A stretch of 9,793 nt of DNA, taken from positions 1 to 9,793 of the forward strand of contig JAIDJS010000285.1 of the NCBI GenBank assembly GCA_029052085.1. The letters run 5' to 3'. Below are positions 1 through 5,782 of the stretch, piece by piece (positions within the stretch are counted from its first letter, which is position 1; each line of letters begins with the position of its first letter). The translations under genes and the position numbers were made by a program. The notes below the pieces were generated by a model. The model was not told the DNA's origin. It did no database searches and worked only from the letters and a program-made list of their open reading frames with translations. The DNA is from Eubacterium sp. (GTDB taxonomy: Bacteria > Bacillota > Clostridia > Oscillospirales > Acutalibacteraceae).

Positions 1-412
1 CTTCCGCACAGTCAAAAACAAGGGGAATATTGCCTATCTCAATCACATCACCGTCATTGAGAGCGGCTTTGCCGTCTATCTTCTCGCCGTTTAAATATAT
101 CCCGTTTTTTGAAAACGTATCTGTTATCATCCATTCACTTCTTTTCTTCGCAATAACGGCATGAAAACGGGATACGGACGGTACGGGAAGCACAATATCA
201 TTAGCCTTTGATTTTCCGATAGAGGTTTCCCAATGATTTATATCAATAACCGAGTTATTGTTTTTATCAGTCAGCTGAGCCATTTTATGAATTCTGGGTC
301 TGTTTCTGAAAAGCGAAACAACACAGGTAACCACAACAATAAGCGCAGCTGCAGGTAGTACATAACGCATAATTGTTGTAAAAATCATCATAATGTTTTC
401 CAAAAGGAACAT
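1..412 (-). CDS. FHA-domain membrane protein (partial, N-terminal part only)
   Basis: This reading frame is open from the ATG at 412 to the left edge, giving 137 residues. Residues about 11-34 form one hydrophobic helix, followed by RNRPR, so the chain is anchored with the rest in the cytoplasm. Residues about 62-135 fit a forkhead-associated (FHA) phosphothreonine-binding domain: TSIGKS (64-69), SVSRFHA (79-85, the usual SRxH), KNGIYLNG (102-109) and the closing GDVIEIG (121-127). FHA domains bind phosphothreonine made by Ser/Thr kinases. In Firmicutes such proteins often sit beside ftsW/rodA and penicillin-binding genes, but that neighbourhood lies outside the window, so a cell-wall role is only inferred. 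The start is uncertain: GGAAAGGA abuts the ATG at 412 and is better spaced for a TTG at 403, while ATGs at 391 and 388 also precede the helix. Domain call is firm; function is not. Confidence 0.85.
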   Translation of the reverse strand, partial: MFLLENIMMIFTTIMRYVLPAAALIVVVTCVVSLFRNRPRIHKMAQLTDKNNNSVIDINHWETSIGKSKANDIVLPVPSVSRFHAVIAKKRSEWMITDTFSKNGIYLNGEKIDGKAALNDGDVIEIGNIPLVFDCAE

Positions 413-441
413 TCCTTTCCATATAAATTTAAACCTTTGTG

Positions 442-488
442 CCTCCCTTGTTAAAGGGAGGTGGGTGCGAAGCACTCAGAGGGATTCC
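442..488. repeat. Double-hairpin element, candidate dispersed intergenic repeat
   Basis: Two stem-loops lie side by side. The first is CCTCCCTT (442-449), loop GTTA, AAGGGAGG (454-461), a perfect 8-bp stem. The second is GTGC (465-468), GAA, GCAC (472-475), extended by a G-T and a G-C pair, and followed by AGAGGGATTCC. Elements of this form (CTCCCTT..AAGGGAGG, then a short GC hairpin, then GGAGGGATTC-like sequence) are, from memory, common between genes in gut Clostridia. Only one copy is in the window, so repeat status is inferred. No T-run follows either hairpin on plus, so it is not a typical terminator. Confidence 0.45.
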
Positions 489-497
489 ACACAAATC

Positions 498-599
498 TCA
501 AAACCTCTGCACCTCCGAAATATCAACCTTAAGTCTGACAAAAGGCTTTGAAGGATACGGCAGCTCCGACGCACCGCTGTATTTACCGAAATAAATACT
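498..599 (-). pseudogene. Coding-like fragment without start codon
   Basis: On the minus strand a frame of 33 codons, bounded upstream by an in-frame TAA (600-602) and ended by TGA at 498-500, reads with protein-like composition, for example SGASELPYP and FVRLKVDISEVQRF. It has no ATG, GTG or TTG at its beginning. It abuts the double-hairpin element and lies inside the predicted leader of the FHA gene. It may be the 3' remnant of a lost gene, part of the repeat element, or chance. I do not recognise a family. Confidence 0.25.
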
Positions 600-613
600 T
601 TAATAATATAATA

Positions 614-642
614 AGGATATATTTTATAGAAGCAAATGTCAA
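614..642 (-). promoter_or_regulatory. Predicted sigma-A promoter of the FHA gene
   Basis: On the minus strand a perfect -35 TTGACA (637-642) is followed by a 17-bp spacer and a weaker -10 TATCCT (614-619). It points toward the FHA gene and would give a leader of nearly 200 nt that carries the coding-like fragment and the inverted repeat. It is back to back with the galM promoter, whose -35 begins 7 bp away. The -10 matches 4 of 6 consensus bases. Confidence 0.45.
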
Positions 643-649
643 GATTCTA

Positions 650-678
650 TTGAATTTGTTTACATTTCAAGGTATACT
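650..678 (+). promoter_or_regulatory. Predicted sigma-A promoter of galM
   Basis: The -35 TTGAAT (650-655), a 17-bp spacer and the -10 TATACT (673-678) match the vegetative consensus at 5 of 6 positions each. Transcription would begin near 685, giving a leader of about 135 nt before galM. No operator was recognised. Confidence 0.7.
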
Positions 679-703
679 CAAGTTATAACATTTGAAAAGA
701 TGT

Positions 704-782
704 CCCCCGCCTCTTAGGCGTCGGGTAACACCTTTTTTCTTTTGGCGGGAGTCATAATCTCCCACCAAAACGGGCTATGCCC
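704..782 (+). promoter_or_regulatory. Structured galM leader, possible attenuator
   Basis: Three hairpins lie in the transcribed leader. The first has stem CGCC/GGCG (708-711 and 717-720) extended by CCC/GGG, followed 7 nt later by a T-rich tract (733-743). The second is the longest: TTTTGGCGGGAG (740-751) against CTCCCACCAAAA (759-770), with one mismatch. The third is GGGC-TAT-GCCC (772-782). The strand CCCGCC (706-711) can also pair with GGCGGG (744-749), so hairpins 1 and 2 are partly exclusive. This suggests attenuation or a structured RNA, but I do not recognise a known riboswitch class, and a decayed repeat is also possible. Confidence 0.35.
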
Positions 783-820
783 TCGATTAAAAAAATCAAT
801 TTCAGAAAGGTAATCATACT

Positions 821-1876
821 ATGAGCGTAACAAAAACATTTTTCGGAACAATGGCAGACGGAACAGAGGTTGAACTTTATACCATTACAAACAAAAGCGG
901 AGCTTCCGTTTCTCTTCAGACCCTTGGCGGAGGAATACAGGCAATAAATGTACCGGACAGAGAGGGCAGGCTTGCCGATGTTGTTCTTGGCTTTGATGAA
1001 CCACAGCCTTATATCATCGGCGATTTAGGCTTTCAGGGACTTCTTGTAGGCAGAGTTGCAAACAGAATAAGAGATGCAAAATTTACAATAGACGGCATTG
1101 AATACAAGCTTCCCTCAAATCAGGGAACATGGACACTGCACGGCGGCGGACGCTTCAGCTTTACCGTTTGGGATGTTAAAGAAACAACGGAAAACTCCGT
1201 TACCTTTGAAAAATTTTCCCCTGATATGGAGGACGGATTTCCGGGTAATTTCACATTAACGGTAAAATACACATTTACGGATGAAAATACGTTAAGACTG
1301 GATTACACCGTTCTGAGCGATAAAAAAACAGTTGCCAACCCCACAAACCACGCTTATTTCAACCTTTCGGGAAATACTGCCGATACGATTGACAATCATT
1401 ATCTGAAAATTGATGCAGATTTCTTTACGGAAACTGACGACAATCAGCTTCCTACCGGAGAGCTTGGCAAGGTTAAGGGAACTATGATGGACTTTACCGA
1501 AATGCACAAAATAGGCGACAGAATTGACGAACCCTTCCGTGCTATTATTGACGGAATAGGCTATGATAATAACTACTGCTTGAATAAAGCACCCAGAGAT
1601 TTCACAGAAGCGGCTGTTCTTTATGAAGAAAACAGCGGCAGACAGCTTTCTGTTTATACCGACCTTCCGGGTATTCAGGTTTACTGCGGCGGATGGCTTG
1701 CAAAGGAGGGAAATCCGGGCAAAGCAAACGGCGCAGTTACCTTCAGAAGAGGCGTAGCCCTTGAAACACAGTTTTATCCGGACAGTGTAAACCTTTCAGA
1801 CAAATTTCCATTTACATACATTCAGCCGAACGAGGAATTCAAAACAACAACAGAATTCCGTTTCACTGTAAAATAA
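821..1876 (+). CDS. galM: Aldose 1-epimerase (galactose mutarotase)
   Basis: This 351-residue cytoplasmic enzyme interconverts the alpha and beta anomers of galactose and other aldoses, feeding beta-galactose degradation. The length is normal for the family. Visible landmarks are GRVANRI (77-83, sugar-binding arginine), LHGG (H107), NPTNHAYFNLSG (173-184, catalytic acid H177), GYDNNY (247-252, substrate-contacting aspartate D249) and ALETQFYPDS (313-322, catalytic base E315). All residues expected for activity are present. AGAAAGG lies 10 nt before the ATG. No other galactose gene (galK, galT, galE, lacZ) is in the window, so it is a stand-alone mutarotase and its true sugar could be another aldose. 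It has its own promoter and leader. No clear terminator follows, so transcripts may read into the regulator gene. Confidence 0.95.
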   Translation: MSVTKTFFGTMADGTEVELYTITNKSGASVSLQTLGGGIQAINVPDREGRLADVVLGFDEPQPYIIGDLGFQGLLVGRVANRIRDAKFTIDGIEYKLPSNQGTWTLHGGGRFSFTVWDVKETTENSVTFEKFSPDMEDGFPGNFTLTVKYTFTDENTLRLDYTVLSDKKTVANPTNHAYFNLSGNTADTIDNHYLKIDADFFTETDDNQLPTGELGKVKGTMMDFTEMHKIGDRIDEPFRAIIDGIGYDNNYCLNKAPRDFTEAAVLYEENSGRQLSVYTDLPGIQVYCGGWLAKEGNPGKANGAVTFRRGVALETQFYPDSVNLSDKFPFTYIQPNEEFKTTTEFRFTVK

Positions 1877-2009
1877 CCCGCCGAATTTGGCTTAAATACT
1901 GATTTTGCAACCTATAGTTGCGGAATTGAAAACCAGAATTTCGCAAATGAAAAGCAAAGTTTATAGCGTTCCGGCTCTGCTACTGCTAAAATCTACTTGA
2001 GGTGATAAG
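1877..2009 (+). other. galM-regulator gap, no clear promoter or terminator
   Basis: The 133-bp gap holds a weak hairpin GCAAC-CTATA-GTTGC (1907-1921) with no T-run behind it. A TTTATA (1960-1965) could be a -10, but no acceptable -35 lies at the right distance. A strong GAGGTGAT ribosome binding site sits just before the ATG at 2010. Confidence 0.4.
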
Positions 2010-3731
2010 ATGAATATTGAAACAGCAAAAAGGCTCTTTGAATACAGAAAAGCAAACGGCTTTTCACAAGAGGAGCTTGCTGAAAAAATCGGAGTTTCAA
2101 GACAGGCAATTTCTAAATGGGAACGTTCCGAAAGCAGTCCAGATACAGATAATTTAATAGCTTTGGCAAACCTGTATGGTATTACTATTGATGAGCTTTT
2201 GAACGGAACAGATGCTCCAAAAAAGATTTCAGAACAATCAAAGGAAGAGCCTGAAAAAGAAGCCGAAGCGGAAAATGAAAACAATAATAATGAAGAAGAA
2301 AAAGCCAATATCAATTTCAACAACGGCTTTAACACAGAAGACGGAAAAGACAAGGTTCATATCGGATGGGACGGAATTCATGTTGAAAGAAAAGACGGCG
2401 ATAATGTTCACGTGGGTACAAACGGTGTCCATGTAGAAACGAAGGACGGACATATTTATAACAAAGCAACACCGCCTTTCTACAGTCCGAAGCCGGAGAA
2501 AAATCCATGGCTTCATGCTCTGCTTCCTATTTCTATCGTTTGTCTTTATCTGTTTTTCGGATTTTTCACAAAAAACGGATGGGCAGTCGGCTGGATCATG
2601 TTTTTATTTATACCTATTATTGAAACAGCCGTAACGGCAATCAAAACGAAAAATCCCGCTCATTTCTGCTACCCTGTTTTTGTTGCAGCAATGTATCTTT
2701 CAGGCGGAATGATACTTCACATATGGCACCCTACATGGATTTTATTTATAACCATTCCTATGTACTATATCATCTGCGATGCTTACAACAAAACGCACCG
2801 TAAAAAACAGAATGACTTTACGCAGTATAATTCATCAAACGGAACTTATTATTCTCCAAACGGCACTTACCAGCCTGCTCAGACAAAATTCAGAGGCGGC
2901 AGCATTGCTGCAGTTATCATTTCCATAATATGCGGATTTACGATAATTGCCGTTATTGCAATAAGCTGTGTATTCGGATTCTTAAACCATAATTTCGGCG
3001 ATATTATTGACGATATTCCATCATATATCAGTGCAGGCGCATACAGCTATGACAACGAAAGCCTTTACACTGCCGGCAGCGGAGAGGTTTCTGCAAACGG
3101 AATAACCGAACTTTCAATTGATTGGATAAGCCATAATATTACCGTTGAGTATTATGACGGGGATACAATTTCATTCTCCGAGCCAAAGCAGAGCAATCCT
3201 GATTATGCACTTCGCTACCGTGTTGACGGAAATGAACTGAAAATCAAATTCTGTAAATCAGGCTTTAAAGCTTCTAATCCAAAAAACAAGGAACTGACCG
3301 TTCGCCTGCCGCAGAACTTAATTCTTAACGAGCTGGAAATAGACTGCGTTTCCGCAGATTCAAATATCAAGGGAATTGCTGCAAATTCATTTGATGTTGA
3401 CACTGTAAGCGGAAATATTAACGCTGATGGCAAATTCAATGATATTGACATAGACGGCGTAAGTGCAAATTCTAAAATCATTACGCACGCTGCTCTGAGA
3501 GAATTTGATTCCGATACAGTAAGCGGAGACTGCACCGTTTTTGTTCCTGCCGATATAGGCGGATTTACAATTAACTGCGATACGGTTTCAGGCGAAGTTT
3601 ACACAAACGATTTCAAGGTAACCAGCATTAAACAGTCACATGGAAACGGCACATATGTTTATGGTGACGGCAGCTCTGAAATCAAAGTCAATTCCGTAAG
3701 CGGTGATTTTCAGATTGACGCAATAAAATAA
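2010..3731 (+). CDS. XRE-family regulator fused to five membrane helices and a DUF4097 (adhesin-like) domain
   Basis: This 573-residue protein appears to be a one-component membrane regulator. Residues 1-66 form a classic XRE helix-turn-helix (FSQEELAEKIGVSRQAISKW at 18-37). An acidic Glu/Asn-rich linker (75-100) leads to two tandem 17-residue repeats with GIHV/GVHV cores (115-148). Hydrophobic segments lie at about 166-187, 191-212, 218-238, 241-257 and 297-325. With the DNA-binding end inside and basic KTHRKK (261-266) inside, five passes put the C-terminus outside. Residues about 355-573 are beta-repeat-like, with DTVSG or NSVSG at 464-468, 502-506, 524-528 and 562-566, typical of DUF4097/LiaG-like 'toastrack' domains. 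I infer that it senses an envelope signal and controls nearby or distant genes; targets are unknown. A strong GAGGTGAT supports the start. pflA follows after 21 nt, so the two are probably cotranscribed. Confidence 0.85.
   Translation: MNIETAKRLFEYRKANGFSQEELAEKIGVSRQAISKWERSESSPDTDNLIALANLYGITIDELLNGTDAPKKISEQSKEEPEKEAEAENENNNNEEEKANINFNNGFNTEDGKDKVHIGWDGIHVERKDGDNVHVGTNGVHVETKDGHIYNKATPPFYSPKPEKNPWLHALLPISIVCLYLFFGFFTKNGWAVGWIMFLFIPIIETAVTAIKTKNPAHFCYPVFVAAMYLSGGMILHIWHPTWILFITIPMYYIICDAYNKTHRKKQNDFTQYNSSNGTYYSPNGTYQPAQTKFRGGSIAAVIISIICGFTIIAVIAISCVFGFLNHNFGDIIDDIPSYISAGAYSYDNESLYTAGSGEVSANGITELSIDWISHNITVEYYDGDTISFSEPKQSNPDYALRYRVDGNELKIKFCKSGFKASNPKNKELTVRLPQNLILNELEIDCVSADSNIKGIAANSFDVDTVSGNINADGKFNDIDIDGVSANSKIITHAALREFDSDTVSGDCTVFVPADIGGFTINCDTVSGEVYTNDFKVTSIKQSHGNGTYVYGDGSSEIKVNSVSGDFQIDAIK
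2352..2453 (+). repeat. Tandem 51-bp in-frame repeat in the regulator linker
   Basis: Two adjacent 51-bp units (2352-2402 and 2403-2453) encode KVHIGWDGIHVERKDGD and NVHVGTNGVHVETKDGH. Eleven of 17 residues are identical and most others are conservative, while the DNA has drifted, so the duplication is old and kept at protein level. It separates the acidic linker from the first membrane helix. Confidence 0.8.
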
Positions 3732-3752
3732 AAAAACAAACTGAGGTAAAAC

Positions 3753-4457
3753 ATGGCAAACATACATTCATTTGAATCTATGGCAACACTTGACGGCGAG
3801 GGAATACGATACGGTGTATTCTTTACAGGCTGTCCTCTACGCTGCGTTTACTGCCACAATCCGGACACATGGTTTGGCAGCAATAACGAATACACAGCTG
3901 AACAGCTTGCAAATAAAATCAGGCGTTACAAGCCATATTTTAAAAACGGAGGCGGCGTAACCTTTTCAGGCGGAGAACCACTGTTGAACGCTGCATTTAT
4001 AAACGAGGTTTATCCGCTTTTAAAAGCGGAAGGGATAAATTACTGCCTGGATACCTCGGGCAGTGTTCCTCTTACCGATGAGGTCAGGAAATGTATTTAT
4101 AATGCCGATATGGTTATTCTTGATATAAAATTCTGCGATGAAGAAAGCTATAAAAAGTATACAGGCGGAGTGTTTAAAAACTTTGTTGAAATCGGAAAGT
4201 TCTGCTCTGAAATCGAAAAAAAACTCTGGCTCAGAACCGTTGTTGTTCCGAATATCAACGATACCAAGGCGCAGATAGAAAAATATGCCGAATTTGCAAA
4301 GCAGTTCAGATACGAAAAATACGAGCTTCTTGCCTTTCATACCATGGGATTTTTCAAATATGAAAATCTTAATATTGAAAACCCTCTTTTAAATACTAAG
4401 CCGCTTTCAAAGGAAAGGCTTTGCGAATTGCAGAAAATCATTGACAATACACAATAA
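3753..4457 (+). CDS. pflA: Pyruvate formate-lyase activating enzyme (radical SAM glycyl-radical activase)
   Basis: This 234-residue cytoplasmic radical SAM enzyme uses S-adenosylmethionine and a [4Fe-4S] cluster to place the glycyl radical on pyruvate formate-lyase or a related enzyme. The cluster motif CPLRCVYC (C27, C31, C34) is followed by HNPDTW, as in true PflA. Other landmarks are FSGGEPLL (71-78, the GGE motif), LDTSG (99-103), LDIKF (123-127), RTVVVPNIND (161-170) and AFHTMG (194-199). It lacks the eight-cysteine insert with extra clusters found in activases such as those for glycerol or benzylsuccinate enzymes, which supports the PFL assignment. GAGGT precedes the ATG. No glycyl-radical enzyme is adjacent, so the partner lies elsewhere. 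The end of the gene overlaps the thi promoter at 4441. Confidence 0.92.
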   Translation: MANIHSFESMATLDGEGIRYGVFFTGCPLRCVYCHNPDTWFGSNNEYTAEQLANKIRRYKPYFKNGGGVTFSGGEPLLNAAFINEVYPLLKAEGINYCLDTSGSVPLTDEVRKCIYNADMVILDIKFCDEESYKKYTGGVFKNFVEIGKFCSEIEKKLWLRTVVVPNINDTKAQIEKYAEFAKQFRYEKYELLAFHTMGFFKYENLNIENPLLNTKPLSKERLCELQKIIDNTQ

Positions 4458-4469
4458 ATCATTTACAAT
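4441..4469 (+). promoter_or_regulatory. Predicted sigma-A promoter of the thiamine operon
   Basis: A perfect -35 TTGACA (4441-4446), a 17-bp spacer and a -10 TACAAT (4464-4469) overlap the last codons of pflA. Transcription would start near 4476, just ahead of the TPP aptamer at 4486, which is the expected geometry. Confidence 0.75.
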
Positions 4470-4485
4470 AGCATTAACTTAATAA

Positions 4486-4552
4486 GTCAGGGGTGCTGTA
4501 AAAAGCTGAGATTATACCCTTCAAACCGAGCATTAGTATGGACGGTGAAGAC
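4486..4552 (+). ncRNA. TPP riboswitch aptamer (THI element) with diverged 3' half
   Basis: The 5' half is textbook: GGGGTGC (4490-4496), then GCTGAGATTATACCC (4505-4519) holding the invariant CTGAGA that recognises the pyrimidine ring of thiamine pyrophosphate. GTC (4486-4488) pairs with GAC (4550-4552) as a short P1. In the 3' half ACCG (4525-4528) pairs with CGGT (4543-4546) as P4, and CAT-TAGT-ATG forms P5, but the usual CCTGATC and GCGTAGGGA are altered. Helix P3 is very short. Genes downstream are thiamine-precursor transport, which supports the call. It should switch the operon off when TPP is abundant. Confidence 0.88.
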
Positions 4553-4572
4553 GATATATGAAAAATAATTCT

Positions 4573-4612
4573 GTCCTATACTATCTATTTTTAGTATAGG
4601 ACTTTTTCTTTT
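4573..4612 (+). terminator. Riboswitch-controlled intrinsic terminator
   Basis: A perfect 11-bp stem, GTCCTATACTA (4573-4583) and TAGTATAGGAC (4592-4602), with an 8-nt loop is followed by TTTTTCTTTT (4603-4612). It lies between aptamer and first gene. The left arm can instead pair with TAGTATGGAC (4534-4543) of the aptamer, 10 bp with T4577 bulged, giving an antiterminator. Bound TPP would hide that aptamer segment and allow termination. Confidence 0.93.
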
Positions 4613-4653
4613 GGCTTGTTGAGAAATATATATTTTCAGAAAGGAAAAAAATT

Positions 4654-4953
4654 ATGAAAGCAAGTGTTGCAATTCAGGTTTTACCTGATGTTCACGACGA
4701 GGACGAACTCATCAGAATAGTAGACGAGGTTATAGCTTACATAAAAAGCACAGGTCTGAACTGCTATGTAGGCCCCTTTGAAACAACAATAGAGGGCGAA
4801 AGCTATGATGAGCTTATGGAAATCGTTGCAAACTGCCAGAAGATTGCCATCAAGGCAGGATGCCCGAGTGTAAGCGCCTATATTAAGGTTGTTTACAATC
4901 CAGAAGGCGAGGTTCTTACGATTGACAAAAAAGTTACAAAGCATCACCGGTAA
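4654..4953 (+). CDS. Thiamine-binding protein, MTH1187/YkoF-like (DUF77) family
   Basis: This 99-residue protein matches the small thiamine-binding family (MTH1187/YkoF type, ferredoxin-like fold, oligomeric). Visible are the first strand KASVAIQVLP (2-11), the signature GPFETTIEGE (40-49), the long helix YDELMEIVANCQKIAIKAG (51-69) and the last strand YIKVVYNP (76-83). There is no signal peptide, so it acts in the cytoplasm, probably binding thiamine or its pyrimidine part for the transporter. It is the first gene behind the TPP riboswitch, and AGAAAGGA lies about 8 nt before the ATG. The permease gene starts 46 nt after its stop. Family members are single-domain or tandem (YkoF); this one is single-domain. 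The link to thiamine is strong; whether it is a carrier or a regulator is inferred. Confidence 0.88.
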   Translation: MKASVAIQVLPDVHDEDELIRIVDEVIAYIKSTGLNCYVGPFETTIEGESYDELMEIVANCQKIAIKAGCPSVSAYIKVVYNPEGEVLTIDKKVTKHHR

Positions 4954-4960
4954 AAAGTCC

Positions 4961-4977
4961 TCCTGCCCATCGCAGGA
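4961..4977 (+). other. Small hairpin ahead of the permease start
   Basis: TCCTGC (4961-4966), loop CCATC, GCAGGA (4972-4977) forms a 6-bp stem 8 nt after the upstream stop codon. It contains the only AGGA in the gap, so it could mask a ribosome binding site and couple permease translation to the gene before it. This is an inference from position. Confidence 0.3.
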
Positions 4978-4999
4978 CAAAAATCTGCCGTTAAACAGA

Positions 5000-5761
5000 A
5001 TGGTCAATAAAATCGCACCGATTCTCGCTTTGGCGGTTATAATACTGATTTGGCTTTTATGCTGCGATTTTGAGATTGTACCTGCTTATATGCTGCCCTC
5101 GCCCATTGATGTAGGCAAGGCATTTATTGATAATTTTGCAATTATGCTTAAGCAGGCTTCCTATACACTGCAGGAGGCCGTTTACGGTCTTGGAATAGGT
5201 ATCATTCTTGCGTTTATTGTAGCAACGCTTATGGATAGATTTTCATTTATCCGCAAAGCCGTTTATCCCATTTTAATCATAACACAAACGATACCTACAA
5301 TTGCAATTGCCCCCCTCCTTGTTTTATGGATGGGCTTTGGAATGGCACCGAAAATAACCCTTGTTGTTATTACAACATTTTTCCCTATATCCATAGGGCT
5401 TTTAGACGGCTTTCAGAGCGCAGACGAGGACGAAATCAACATGATGCGCTCAATGGGTGCAAACCGGCTTCAGATATTCAGACATATAAAGCTTCCGTCA
5501 GCAACAGGTTCATTTTTTTCGGGACTCAGAATTTCAGCCTCCTATGCTGTAGTAGGTGCAGTAATCTCGGAATGGCTTGGCGGCTTTTACGGACTCGGCG
5601 TTTATATGACAAGAGTAAAAAAAGCATATGCGTTTGATAAAATGTTTGCTGTTATCGTATTTATTTCAGTTATAAGCCTTTTGCTTATGGCTTTGATAAG
5701 TGTACTTCAAAAATCGGCAATGCCATGGGAACGAAAAGCCAAAAAAACGAAAAACAAGTAA
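5000..5761 (+). CDS. thiX: ABC transporter permease for thiamine pyrimidine precursor
   Basis: This 253-residue inner-membrane permease belongs to the SsuC/TauC/ThiX family. About six hydrophobic segments are visible (near 5-22, 61-78, 88-108, 116-134, 176-194, 214-236). The cytoplasmic EAA loop that docks to the ATPase is DEINMMRSMGANRLQIFRHIKLP (144-166), ending in the usual I-LP. The C-terminus is basic. The frame is open back to a TTG at 4889, but that would overlap the upstream gene by 65 bp and add a polar tail unlike the family, so the ATG at 5000 is preferred. No clear ribosome binding site lies at normal distance: the AGGA at 4974-4977 is 22 nt away, though 7 nt before an in-frame CTG at 4985. 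Start is therefore moderately sure, family very sure. Substrate is inferred from the neighbours. Confidence 0.88.
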   Translation: MVNKIAPILALAVIILIWLLCCDFEIVPAYMLPSPIDVGKAFIDNFAIMLKQASYTLQEAVYGLGIGIILAFIVATLMDRFSFIRKAVYPILIITQTIPTIAIAPLLVLWMGFGMAPKITLVVITTFFPISIGLLDGFQSADEDEINMMRSMGANRLQIFRHIKLPSATGSFFSGLRISASYAVVGAVISEWLGGFYGLGVYMTRVKKAYAFDKMFAVIVFISVISLLLMALISVLQKSAMPWERKAKKTKNK

Positions 5762-5782
5762 AAAGAATAAAGAGGAATTATT

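Noticed and set aside
1907..1921. Hairpin GCAAC-CTATA-GTTGC after galM as a terminator
   Set aside because: The stem is only 5 bp and no T-run follows.
4889..4999. Extension of the permease gene to a TTG at 4889
   Set aside because: It would overlap the thiamine-binding gene by 65 bp and add a polar N-terminus not expected in this permease family; the ATG at 5000 leads directly into the first membrane helix.
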